DNA of 9,816 nt from JANXLS01 sp037129555 (GTDB taxonomy: Bacteria; Planctomycetota; SZUA-567; H5-PLA8): assembly GCA_037129555.1 (NCBI GenBank), contig JBAXUS010000219.1, positions 1 to 9,816 on the forward strand, read 5' to 3'. Positions 1 to 6,409 of the stretch are shown piece after piece. The position numbers were made by a program, and so were the translations under genes. The notes below the pieces were generated by a model, which did no database searches, was not told where the DNA came from, and saw nothing but the letters and a program-made list of their open reading frames with translations. The number at the start of each line of letters is the position of its first letter. Within the stretch, counting starts at the first letter, position 1.

Positions 1-261
1 CGCCTCGGATTCAACAGTCCAATTCATATCTCGTCGCCACATTAGCGGCCACCCGTGATCAATATATTGAATAGTCATTGGGCCGCGGAAAAACGAATTT
101 GGAAATGCAACTTGCTCGATAAGCTCTCGCCTACCACAGAATATCTGCTCGTTTTTCAACGTCCGAGTGGCATTAGGTCTCAAATTCAAAGCCATCATGA
201 CGCCCGTCATTACTATCATGACGAGCGCTGTACTAAGATGAAACTGAGGTATCCACGTCAT
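1..261 (-). CDS. Membrane-anchored protein of unknown function, C-terminus beyond window edge
   Basis: The frame is open for 87 codons from an ATG at 261-259 to the window edge, so only the N-terminal part is visible. It begins MTWIPQFHLSTALVMIVMTG. Residues about 9-26 form one hydrophobic membrane segment, followed by a polar region with a GWPLMW motif near residues 70-75. The start is bounded: the glyA stop codon lies in the same frame seven codons upstream. A GGAG sits 10 bases before the ATG. The 18-base gap after glyA suggests co-transcription. From memory, short planctomycete membrane proteins often begin with an HLST-type motif directly before a transmembrane helix and carry a downstream GWP motif. 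That is the only family hint, and no function can be given. The alternative is a chance open frame, which the start, ribosome site and membrane segment make less likely. Confidence 0.7.
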   Translation of the reverse strand, partial: MTWIPQFHLSTALVMIVMTGVMMALNLRPNATRTLKNEQIFCGRRELIEQVAFPNSFFRGPMTIQYIDHGWPLMWRRDMNWTVESEA

Positions 262-279
262 GTTGGAAAATCTCCGCGA

Positions 280-1590
280 TCAACCCAACTCGCTTCGCAT
301 CGCCGTGTACAACGGGAACGCTTCGCACAGGTCCATCGTTCGCTTGCGCAGTTTCGCGTGGATCGCCGGATCCGTCGGATTAGACAATGCCTGGTCGATG
401 ATGTCGGCAATCGTCTGGAATTCTTTTTCCTTCATGCCGCGCGTCGTACACGCTGGCGAACCGACGCGAATTCCACTTGTCTTCAGCGGCGGTAACGGGT
501 CGTTCGGGATCGCGTTTTTATTGACCGTGATGCCGATTTCGTCCAACAGATCGCTGGCCTGTTTGCCGTTGATGTTCTTGTTGCGGATGTCGATCAGCAT
601 CAAATGATTGTCGGTGCCGTGCGAGATCACGTGGTAGCCGCGCGCGATCAATGCCGTCGCCAACGCCTTCGCGTTCTTGATGACTTGAGCCGCGTACTCA
701 CCGAAGCTCGGCAGCAGATTCTCTTTGAATCCGACCGCCTTCGCCGCGATGACGTGCATCAACGGCCCGCCTTGAACGCCCGGAATCACCATGCTGTCGA
801 TCAACTCCGACATCATGCGTGTGCGACCGCTTTTCGGTGCCACGACGCCGAACGGATTCTCGAAATCCTTACCCATCAAAATCAACCCACCGCGAGGCCC
901 GCGCAATGTTTTGTGCGTCGTCGTCGTCGTCACGTGAGCGTGCAAAATCGGGCTGGGCAACAATCCCTTCGCGATCAAACCCGCCGGGTGAGCGATATCG
1001 GCGAAGAGGAACGCGCCAACTGAATCCGCGATTTGGCGGAAACGCGCGTAATCAATCGCGCGCGAATAAGCGCTCGCACCGACAGTGATCATCTTCGGCT
1101 TTTCGCGCGACGCGATTTCCTGGACCTTGTCGTAGTTGATGCACTCAGTTTCCGGATCGATGCCGTACGCCACGAAGCGGTAGAGCTGCCCCGAGAAATT
1201 CTTCGGCGAGCCGTGCGTCAAATGTCCGCCGTGGCCGAGGTCCATTCCCAGCACCGTGTCGCCCGGCTTGAGGAACGAGAAGTAGACGGCCATGTTGGCC
1301 TGCGAACCGGAATGCGGTTGGACGTTCGCGTAGCACGCTCCGAACAATTCCTTGGCCCGGTCGCGCGCGAGATTCTCAGCGACATCGACGAATTCGCAGC
1401 CACCATAATAGCGCTCGCCCGGATAGCCTTCGGCGTACTTGTTGGTCATGATCGTGCCGACGGTTTCCAAGATGGCGTTCGAGACATGATTCTCGCTGGC
1501 GATCATTTCGAGCTGCGAGTGCTGGCGGTGCAGTTCATTGCGAACTGTGCCAAAAATTTCCGGATCAAAGCGCTTCAATTCGTTGAGCAT
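280..1590 (-). CDS. glyA: Serine hydroxymethyltransferase
   Basis: This cytoplasmic pyridoxal-phosphate enzyme interconverts serine plus tetrahydrofolate with glycine plus 5,10-methylenetetrahydrofolate, the main source of one-carbon units. The 436-residue protein is a normal, complete length. Visible motifs are the N-terminal MIASEN at 29-34, YAEGYPGERYYGG at 52-64, QPHSGSQAN at 91-99, the ADIAHPAGL segment at 197-205 and the cofactor-binding TTTTTHKTLRGPRGG, in which K227 should form the Schiff base. MSELIDSMVIPGVQGGPL at 260-277 marks a slightly longer subtype that I associate with Bacteroidetes and PVC-type bacteria rather than the E. coli form; this is recalled, not tested. AGGA lies four bases before the ATG. 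The gene follows hemB on the same strand after a 128-base gap holding a good promoter, so it is probably expressed independently as well as, at most, by read-through. Confidence 0.97.
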   Translation of the reverse strand: MLNELKRFDPEIFGTVRNELHRQHSQLEMIASENHVSNAILETVGTIMTNKYAEGYPGERYYGGCEFVDVAENLARDRAKELFGACYANVQPHSGSQANMAVYFSFLKPGDTVLGMDLGHGGHLTHGSPKNFSGQLYRFVAYGIDPETECINYDKVQEIASREKPKMITVGASAYSRAIDYARFRQIADSVGAFLFADIAHPAGLIAKGLLPSPILHAHVTTTTTHKTLRGPRGGLILMGKDFENPFGVVAPKSGRTRMMSELIDSMVIPGVQGGPLMHVIAAKAVGFKENLLPSFGEYAAQVIKNAKALATALIARGYHVISHGTDNHLMLIDIRNKNINGKQASDLLDEIGITVNKNAIPNDPLPPLKTSGIRVGSPACTTRGMKEKEFQTIADIIDQALSNPTDPAIHAKLRKRTMDLCEAFPLYTAMRSELG

Positions 1591-1645
1591 GTTTTCCTGC
1601 GTCCCTCTTTAGGCATGTTGCGGCGGCAAAAATCTTTAAGAAGGT

Positions 1646-1674
1646 ATTAGACACGAAGCGCCGACTATTTTCAA
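1646..1674 (-). promoter_or_regulatory. Sigma-70-like promoter for glyA
   Basis: Read on the minus strand there is TTGAAA (1674-1669), a 17-base spacer and TCTAAT (1651-1646). Each hexamer matches the consensus at five of six positions with ideal spacing. Transcription would start near 1639, leaving a leader of about 50 bases that includes the AGGA ribosome site before the glyA ATG. Confidence 0.6.
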
Positions 1675-1687
1675 ATGGAACGTCCGA

Positions 1688-1719
1688 TAAAAATGACGCA
1701 ACACCCTTCATCCAGGTGT
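1688..1719 (-). terminator. Weak candidate terminator after hemB
   Basis: On the minus strand, starting inside the hemB stop codon, ACACC pairs with GGTGT around a nine-base loop (1719-1701). After seven more bases there is a T-rich run (TTTTTA, near 1694-1689). The stem is short and the T-run is displaced, so this is a weak candidate. A dedicated glyA promoter just downstream fits the idea that hemB transcription largely ends here. Confidence 0.25.
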
Positions 1720-2702
1720 CACTCGCTTAACCACTGTGCTAGGTCTTTGGCCCAGTACGTAATGATCATATCGGCACCGGCGCGGCGGATGCTGGCGACG
1801 ATTTCGAGGACGGTGCGCTTTTCGTCGATCCAGCCGTTTTGAGCGGCGGCTTTGACCATGCTGTATTCGCCGGAGACGTTGTAGGCGCAGACAGGGAGAT
1901 CAACGTTTTGGCGGACGTCGGCGATGACGTCGAGGTAGGCGAGCGCGGGTTTGACCATGATGATGTCGGCGCCTTCTTCGACATCGAGCAGGGCTTCGCG
2001 GCGGCCTTCGCGTTTGTTGTGGCAATCCATTTGATATTGACGGCGGTCGCCGAAAGCGGGCGCGGAATCGGCGGCGTCGCGGAAGGGGCCGTAGAATGCG
2101 GAGGCGTATTTGACGCTGTAGGCCATGATCGCAGTTTGAGTGAATCCCGCGGCATCGAGGCCGGCGCGGATGGCGCGGACCATGCCGTCCATCATGCCGG
2201 ACGGGGCGATGATGTCTGCTCCGGCGGCGGCTTGGGCGACGGCTGAGCGCGCGAGATTGTCGAGCGTCGGATCGTTTTCGACTTCGCGCGCGGCATTCAA
2301 AACGCCGCAATGACCATGGTCTGTGTATTCGCAGAAACAGGCGTCGGCGATGAGCATCAAATCGGGGACTTCATTGCGGATGGCTCGGAGCGCGCGTTGA
2401 ACGAGGCCGTCTTCGGCCCAGGCTTCGGAGCCGCAGGCGTCTTTGCGTGAGCGGTCTGGGACGCCGAACAGAATGACGGCGGGGATGCGGAGCTGGTGGA
2501 TTTGCTTGGCTTCTTCGACGGCTTGATCGATTGAGAATTGGAAGACGCCGGGCATGGATTTGATTTCGCGTTTCACTCCGGTACCGTCGCAGATGAAGAT
2601 CGGCGCGATCAGGTGGTTGACGCTACAAGACGTTTCGCGAACGAGGCGGCGCATGGCATCGGAATGGCGCAAGCGGCGGGGGCGTGAGATGGGGAATGAC
2701 AT
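1719..2702 (-). CDS. hemB: Porphobilinogen synthase (delta-aminolevulinic acid dehydratase)
   Basis: The enzyme condenses two molecules of 5-aminolevulinate to porphobilinogen, the second common step of haem and tetrapyrrole synthesis, in the cytoplasm. The protein has 327 residues, the usual full length. The two active-site lysines are visible as AYSVKYAS (K198) and MVKPAL (K251), equivalent to the E. coli pair. The metal-site segment ADACFCEYTDHGHCG keeps cysteines C122, C124 and C132, so this is the zinc-cysteine type and not the magnesium/aspartate type. The N-terminal RPRRLR...MRRLVRET is typical of the family. The ATG at 2702 has no clear Shine-Dalgarno sequence. It is preceded by a 15-base sequence that recurs near clpS. 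A gap of only 50 bases separates it from the unknown gene upstream on the same strand, suggesting one transcript. Confidence 0.97.
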   Translation of the reverse strand: MSFPISRPRRLRHSDAMRRLVRETSCSVNHLIAPIFICDGTGVKREIKSMPGVFQFSIDQAVEEAKQIHQLRIPAVILFGVPDRSRKDACGSEAWAEDGLVQRALRAIRNEVPDLMLIADACFCEYTDHGHCGVLNAAREVENDPTLDNLARSAVAQAAAGADIIAPSGMMDGMVRAIRAGLDAAGFTQTAIMAYSVKYASAFYGPFRDAADSAPAFGDRRQYQMDCHNKREGRREALLDVEEGADIIMVKPALAYLDVIADVRQNVDLPVCAYNVSGEYSMVKAAAQNGWIDEKRTVLEIVASIRRAGADMIITYWAKDLAQWLSE

Positions 2703-2752
2703 GGGATGCTCGGGTGAGGGTTTTGCCGCTTACTGACGTGCGCGGCTCTTGA

Positions 2753-3301
2753 CTAGAGACCGTTGGGGAAGTCGTCGCCTAATTCGCTTTGACCGCCTTG
2801 GCCATTTTGACCGCTCTGGCCGTCTTGCTCCAGCTTTTCTGTGCGGGGTTTGACTGGGACGTGGAAATCTTCGCGGGCGAGCACGAGCAGGACTTCGGCA
2901 CCGGTTTCGTCTGCGCGAAGAACGCACAAATCGAGGAAGTCGGATTCACCGCGTTCGGCTAATGCGTCGGCTATTTTCTGCGGCAATTCTTCGCGTTTGG
3001 CGATGACTTCGACGGTTTCGTACGTCGTCGTCGTGACTTGGCCTTCTTTGGGTTCAGGGCGCGCGAGTTCACCGAGGGCGCGGTCAAGGATGTGCATTTT
3101 GGAAAGGTATTGCTCGTCCATTTGCTGGAGCAAAAAAGTGCCCATGTCACTGCCGCTGACTTCATTCCGCATGCGTCCACGGTTATCGAGAACGAAGTCC
3201 ACCATTCTGTTATAGAGGGTGTTGCGATTCGCCGAGAGCGCCTTGTACGCGCGCTTGGCGCGGTTCTCCGGACTGTTGGGTGCGTTCTGTTTAACGGCCA
3301 A
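2753..3301 (-). CDS. Unrecognised 182-residue cytoplasmic protein with Gln/Gly-rich tail
   Basis: I do not recognise this family. The start is a TTG, chosen because an AGGAG lies seven bases upstream and no ATG fits. Residues about 10-80 look helical and charged (ENRAKRAYKALSANRNTLYN, then a MRNEVSGSDMGTFLLQQMDEQ stretch near 44-63). Residues about 89-150 look like mixed beta/alpha structure ending EVLLVLAREDFHVPV. The last 25 residues are low-complexity: a GQSGQNGQGGQ run, then an acidic end (ELGDDFPNGL). There is no signal peptide or membrane segment, and the only cysteine is C126. The gene lies 50 bases before hemB on the same strand and may be co-transcribed with it, but nothing in the sequence links it to haem synthesis. 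Codon use and base composition resemble its neighbours, and the frame is intact, so it is likely a real gene. Confidence 0.8.
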   Translation of the reverse strand: MAVKQNAPNSPENRAKRAYKALSANRNTLYNRMVDFVLDNRGRMRNEVSGSDMGTFLLQQMDEQYLSKMHILDRALGELARPEPKEGQVTTTTYETVEVIAKREELPQKIADALAERGESDFLDLCVLRADETGAEVLLVLAREDFHVPVKPRTEKLEQDGQSGQNGQGGQSELGDDFPNGL

Positions 3302-3308
3302 GGCTCTG

Positions 3309-3313
3309 CTCCT
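3309..3313 (-). promoter_or_regulatory. Shine-Dalgarno site fixing a TTG start
   Basis: The minus-strand AGGAG at 3313-3309 is separated by seven bases from the TTG at 3301-3299. This is the best-placed ribosome site in the window and decides the non-ATG start of the unknown gene upstream of hemB. Confidence 0.65.
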
Positions 3314-3326
3314 GCGAAGAATGCAT

Positions 3327-3343
3327 AAAGACTCACGGTCTTT
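3327..3343. other. Short inverted repeat upstream of the unknown gene
   Basis: AAAGAC and GTCTTT pair around the five-base centre TCACG. The repeat lies 13 bases upstream of the ribosome site of the minus-strand unknown gene. Without a T-run it is not a convincing terminator; it could be a small operator or chance. Confidence 0.25.
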
Positions 3344-3393
3344 GTAAACAAATTTGGCGGGTTTGTCGAGCAGAATACGGATGGATTGTTTCT

Positions 3394-3410
3394 GGTTTCG
3401 GGTTTCGGGT
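3394..3410. repeat. Short tandem repeat of GGTTTCG
   Basis: Two exact copies and a third partial copy of the seven-base unit GGTTTCG stand head to tail directly beyond the phosphatase stop codon. Read on the minus strand this is CGAAACC. The tract is too short to suggest more than a degenerate intergenic repeat. Confidence 0.4.
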
Positions 3411-3415
3411 TAAAT

Positions 3416-4090
3416 TCAATCGCTCCGGCGTAAGGCGTTTTGGGCGGGGGTTCGTTTGGCGTATTCGGCGGGATAGGTTTTGACGAGCCATTCTTTGAGC
3501 GGCTGTCCGTTGGCGGTGGTGTGATAGAGGGCGAAGAAGTCGTCGATTGACTTGGCTGGGCCGATGGGAAAGTGGCCGTAGCGCCAGGAGACTTGAGCGG
3601 CTTCGGCTTCGGGGAGTGGCTTATTTTCGACGATGTGAAGATAAAACGCGGCGGCCAAACCGGAACGGTCAGAGCCTGAGCGGCAATGCAAAAGCATTGG
3701 GTAGGGACCGGCTTCGAGCTTATCGACGAGCTTGAGCAGTATTTCGGGTTTTGGGAGTGCGCCGAGGCCGATGTTGATGTCGGTGTGGTCGATGTTTGCT
3801 ATCTGGCAGGCACTCACCTCCCCTTTATACCACTCCGCAGACTTACTTTCGCCGCGCAAGTTTAAGACGCTTTTGATGCCGTGAGCGGCGACGGCGTCGG
3901 TGATGGCTTGGGGTTTGAGCTGTTGGCTGCGAAAGCATTTTCCTTCGGAGATGGATCGAAAATTTCCGAACAAACCAATGTACGCCAAAAAGCACAGGAC
4001 AACGGCGGATATGACGGGAACGCCGATCAACAGGCGTTTGATCCATGGGCTTTTGGGGCTGACAGGCGGTGGGTCGGGACGCTCAATCAT
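3416..4090 (-). CDS. Membrane-anchored dual-specificity/tyrosine-type protein phosphatase
   Basis: The protein (224 residues from the ATG at 4090) is a cysteine-dependent phosphatase of the bacterial DSP/PTP-like group. It carries the signature HCRSGSDRSG, i.e. HCX5R with nucleophile C136 and phosphate-binding R142. Upstream, GIKSVLNLRGE (about 71-81) and HTDINIG (about 102-108) match the usual strand and acid-loop regions; D104 is a candidate general acid. Residues about 20-41 form one hydrophobic helix preceded by Lys/Arg, so by the positive-inside rule the catalytic domain would face the periplasm. That topology is inferred. The substrate is unknown. Start choice: an in-frame GTG at 4105 would add five residues, but the only Shine-Dalgarno sequence, AAGGAG at 4110-4105, abuts and overlaps it; the same site lies 14 bases before the ATG, which is long but workable. 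A gap of about 114 bases separates it from the next gene on the strand. Confidence 0.88.
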   Translation of the reverse strand: MIERPDPPPVSPKSPWIKRLLIGVPVISAVVLCFLAYIGLFGNFRSISEGKCFRSQQLKPQAITDAVAAHGIKSVLNLRGESKSAEWYKGEVSACQIANIDHTDINIGLGALPKPEILLKLVDKLEAGPYPMLLHCRSGSDRSGLAAAFYLHIVENKPLPEAEAAQVSWRYGHFPIGPAKSIDDFFALYHTTANGQPLKEWLVKTYPAEYAKRTPAQNALRRSD

Positions 4091-4118
4091 CGTAATGAAA
4101 CTCACTCCTTAGATCATT

Positions 4119-4147
4119 GTTTTAAACGATGCAGGTGTGCAACTCAA
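4119..4147 (-). promoter_or_regulatory. Possible promoter for the phosphatase gene
   Basis: On the minus strand, TTGAGT (4147-4142), a 17-base spacer and TAAAAC (4124-4119) each match the sigma-70 consensus at four of six positions. The transcript would start close to 4112, just before the AAGGAG. The match is modest. In the rest of the divergent gap (to 4306) I find no convincing plus-strand promoter, only a five-base inverted repeat AGTGT/ACACT at 4213-4233 and a seven-G run before the plus-strand start. Confidence 0.3.
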
Positions 4148-4306
4148 TGAAAAGAATCGCGAAAGGTGTTTAACCTGAGCCGAAATTAAACCGATAAAAA
4201 CGACGGGATCGTAGTGTGGCAAGAGTCTACACTTAATGAGATTGTGTTTTTAGTGATTGTCATCGTGACGCAATTTTAGCGTGCGACCAAGCCCGGGGGG
4301 GATGAA

Positions 4307-6205
4307 ATGCGTTTGACTGAGATGAGCAAAATGATGTGCGTGATCGTCGCGATGGCGGCGGCGGCGTCCCATGCTGGACAGGGGCCGGATTTGTCTGTGA
4401 CGTATACTGACGGCGTGACTCATATCGCTCCGGGAGCGACGTTGACGTACACGCTGACGGTTACGAACAACAGCGCGACGGCTGCGACGAACGCGTCCGC
4501 GACGGCGACGTTGCCCAATGTATTGTCGTTCACGTCAGCATCCAATGGCGGCACGTTTGCCAATGGCGTGGTGACGTTTTCGAATCTGGCTGTTCCGGCG
4601 AATTCGGCTTTGCAATTGCAATTTAATGCAGCGGTGATCAATCCGCTCGCGGCGGGGACGGCGTTGAGTTACACGAGCACGGCAACGGCTATCGTTGACC
4701 CCGTTCAAGGCGTCGATCCTGTTTTGGGCAATAATTCGACAACGGATACGAACACGTTGGATGCGTTTGCGGATCCAGTCATTTGTACATTGACGGACGG
4801 TCTTGGGTGCGCGTTTGCTAACGGGTTGCTGACGTATACGGCAGAGGCGTGCAACATTGGAAATATTGGCATCACAGGTGTTGTGGTCAAGAATACGATT
4901 CCGGTGGGGACGACGTTTGTTTCGGCGGACAATGGTGGGACGTTTTTAAATGGTGTCGTGACGTGGCCGACGTACAGCATTCCTGGCGGTGTGCATACGT
5001 TCCGAAGCGTAACTGTTAAAGTGAGTTCACCGTTGCCTGTTGGTGTGACGCAATTGGTTGATTCATCGGTCATTACTGATGATGGAGCCAATGGTGTTGA
5101 TGCGAATCCGGGGAACAATTTTATTACGGATACGGATTGTATTCTTCCGTCGGTGGCGCTGGTGATTACGAAGACGGTTGATATATCGAATCCGAACATC
5201 GGCGACGCCATTGTGTATTCGGTTGTGGTCAAAAATAACGGGCCGGACAATGCGTCGAATGTCACGGTGACGGAGTTGATTCCGAGTAGTTTGACATTGA
5301 TTTCGGCAACTCAGACGGCGGGTATGTATGATTCTCAGGCGGGGCTATGGACGGTCGGTGCTCTGGTGAATGGTGCGAGTGCGACGCTGACGATCACGGC
5401 GACGGTCAATGTGAATCCGCCGGTTCAGATCAATAATACAGCGTGTGTTTCGAACGCTCCGGAAGTCAATTCGAACGCGGCGCTGAACTGTGCGACAGTG
5501 ACGATTATTCCGGGATGTTCGACGAAGCCGATCATTCTTTCCGGCCCGACAGCGACGCCGGCTCAAGCGATTTTGGGTGAACCTCAGACGTTTACTGTGA
5601 CGGCGACGAACAGCGGCAATGTGCCGTTGACGATCACGTGGGATTTCGGTGATGGCATCATGGGCACTGGCGCTACGGTTCAGCACAGCTACCCGATTGC
5701 GGGAAGTTACACGGTGAAAGTGACGGTTGCGAATGCGTGTGGCGGTTTGGGCGCGAGTGCGCAATTGGCGATAGTAGTTCCTCCCGCGAACGGCACATTC
5801 CAGTGTTCATTGTTGAAAGCGAACTTCAATTTGGCTCGCGTCAATTCAGACAGTTTGTCGCTCTTGGCACAATTCAGCTTCCAACCCGGTTTCAATCCGG
5901 CTGGACAGAAAGTGTTCGTGCAGATTCAAAACTATCTGTACAGCGCGACGCTGGATTCGCACGGAAAGTTCATTGGATTTAACCAGAACGTGTCGATCAA
6001 ACCGTTTGGCAACACGTACATCCTGGCGCTGAAAGTGTCCCGCGCGTCGTTGCGCACGGCGTTGTTACCGGGGCTTGGAGCGAATGTGAAATCCGCCACA
6101 ATTTCGGCGATGCCGTTTGTGATCAACATCGGCAGCCAGTCGTATTCGAAGACGTTTGATACATACTATACGGCGAAGAATAGTGCGGCGAAGTTGACGA
6201 AGTAG
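4307..6205 (+). CDS. Secreted DUF11/PKD repeat surface protein
   Basis: This 632-residue protein has an N-terminal signal peptide: a hydrophobic stretch near residues 11-20 with likely cleavage after SHA at 23. Three DUF11-type immunoglobulin-like repeats follow at about 27-150, 157-278 and 283-400. Each has the pattern of a tension-filled YT/YS strand, a NNG or N-rich turn, an IP-x(2)-LT/F-x-S segment and a closing GNN or N-rich strand. A PKD domain spans about 405-490 with the hallmark WDFGDG at 445-450 and HSYPIAGSYTVKVTV after it. The last 130 residues form a separate module that I cannot name. There is no LPXTG, dockerin, PEP-CTERM or C-terminal membrane anchor, so it may be released or held non-covalently. 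DUF11 and PKD domains usually serve as adhesive or structural spacers outside the cell. The ATG at 4307 follows a G-rich run with about five bases of spacing. It is the only plus-strand gene here and is monocistronic. Confidence 0.9.
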   Translation: MRLTEMSKMMCVIVAMAAAASHAGQGPDLSVTYTDGVTHIAPGATLTYTLTVTNNSATAATNASATATLPNVLSFTSASNGGTFANGVVTFSNLAVPANSALQLQFNAAVINPLAAGTALSYTSTATAIVDPVQGVDPVLGNNSTTDTNTLDAFADPVICTLTDGLGCAFANGLLTYTAEACNIGNIGITGVVVKNTIPVGTTFVSADNGGTFLNGVVTWPTYSIPGGVHTFRSVTVKVSSPLPVGVTQLVDSSVITDDGANGVDANPGNNFITDTDCILPSVALVITKTVDISNPNIGDAIVYSVVVKNNGPDNASNVTVTELIPSSLTLISATQTAGMYDSQAGLWTVGALVNGASATLTITATVNVNPPVQINNTACVSNAPEVNSNAALNCATVTIIPGCSTKPIILSGPTATPAQAILGEPQTFTVTATNSGNVPLTITWDFGDGIMGTGATVQHSYPIAGSYTVKVTVANACGGLGASAQLAIVVPPANGTFQCSLLKANFNLARVNSDSLSLLAQFSFQPGFNPAGQKVFVQIQNYLYSATLDSHGKFIGFNQNVSIKPFGNTYILALKVSRASLRTALLPGLGANVKSATISAMPFVINIGSQSYSKTFDTYYTAKNSAAKLTK

Positions 6206-6242
6206 TTTGATGATGAGGTTCGGAATTAACGAATTCAAGAGC

Positions 6243-6277
6243 AATGCCTCGCCAGTTTATGGCGGGGCATTTTTTTT
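6243..6277 (+). terminator. Rho-independent terminator of the DUF11/PKD gene
   Basis: AATGCCTCGCC (6243-6253) pairs with GGCGGGGCATT (6261-6271) around a seven-base loop, giving an 11-base-pair stem with one G-U pair. The right arm runs into eight T residues (6270-6277). It lies 37 bases after the stop codon. The opposite strand lacks a T-run in the right place, so it acts on plus-strand transcripts. Confidence 0.92.
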
Positions 6278-6297
6278 GATTTTAGAGAAGAGGGTTT

Positions 6298-6392
6298 AAC
6301 GGCGAACGGCTTTTTAACATCGAATAACGCGAATCGGCGCGAATCTACGCGAAAACGGCAAACGGCTTTTAGGGGAACGGCGAACGGCAAGG
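6298..6392. repeat. Degenerate short repeats in the convergent gap
   Basis: Three copies of AACGGCRAACGGC begin at 6298, 6354 and 6376; the first two continue with TTTT and the third with AAGG. Between copies one and two lies a tract of about 10-base units beginning GAA(T) and mostly ending CGC (starts 6322, 6331, 6341 and 6351). The remainder of the gap between the terminator and the clpS stop has no coding potential that I can see. Confidence 0.65.
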
Positions 6393-6409
6393 GCTACTGA
6401 ACACGAAAA

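Noticed and set aside
55..495. Plus-strand open frame of 146 codons at the left end
   Set aside because: It lies antisense to the truncated membrane-protein gene and then to glyA, its Arg/His-rich composition is that of a shadow frame, and no ribosome site precedes it.
901..934. GTC trinucleotide run in glyA as a microsatellite or phase-variable tract
   Set aside because: It encodes the conserved threonines before the cofactor lysine, and the protein has normal length here.
1033..1650. Long plus-strand open frame antisense to glyA (205 codons)
   Set aside because: It overlaps the conserved glyA coding sequence completely; the length comes from the codon bias of glyA, and no recognisable domain appears.
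6298..6392. Convergent-gap repeats as a CRISPR array
   Set aside because: Units are only 10-17 bases, irregularly spaced and degenerate, with no unique spacers of proper length and no cas genes.
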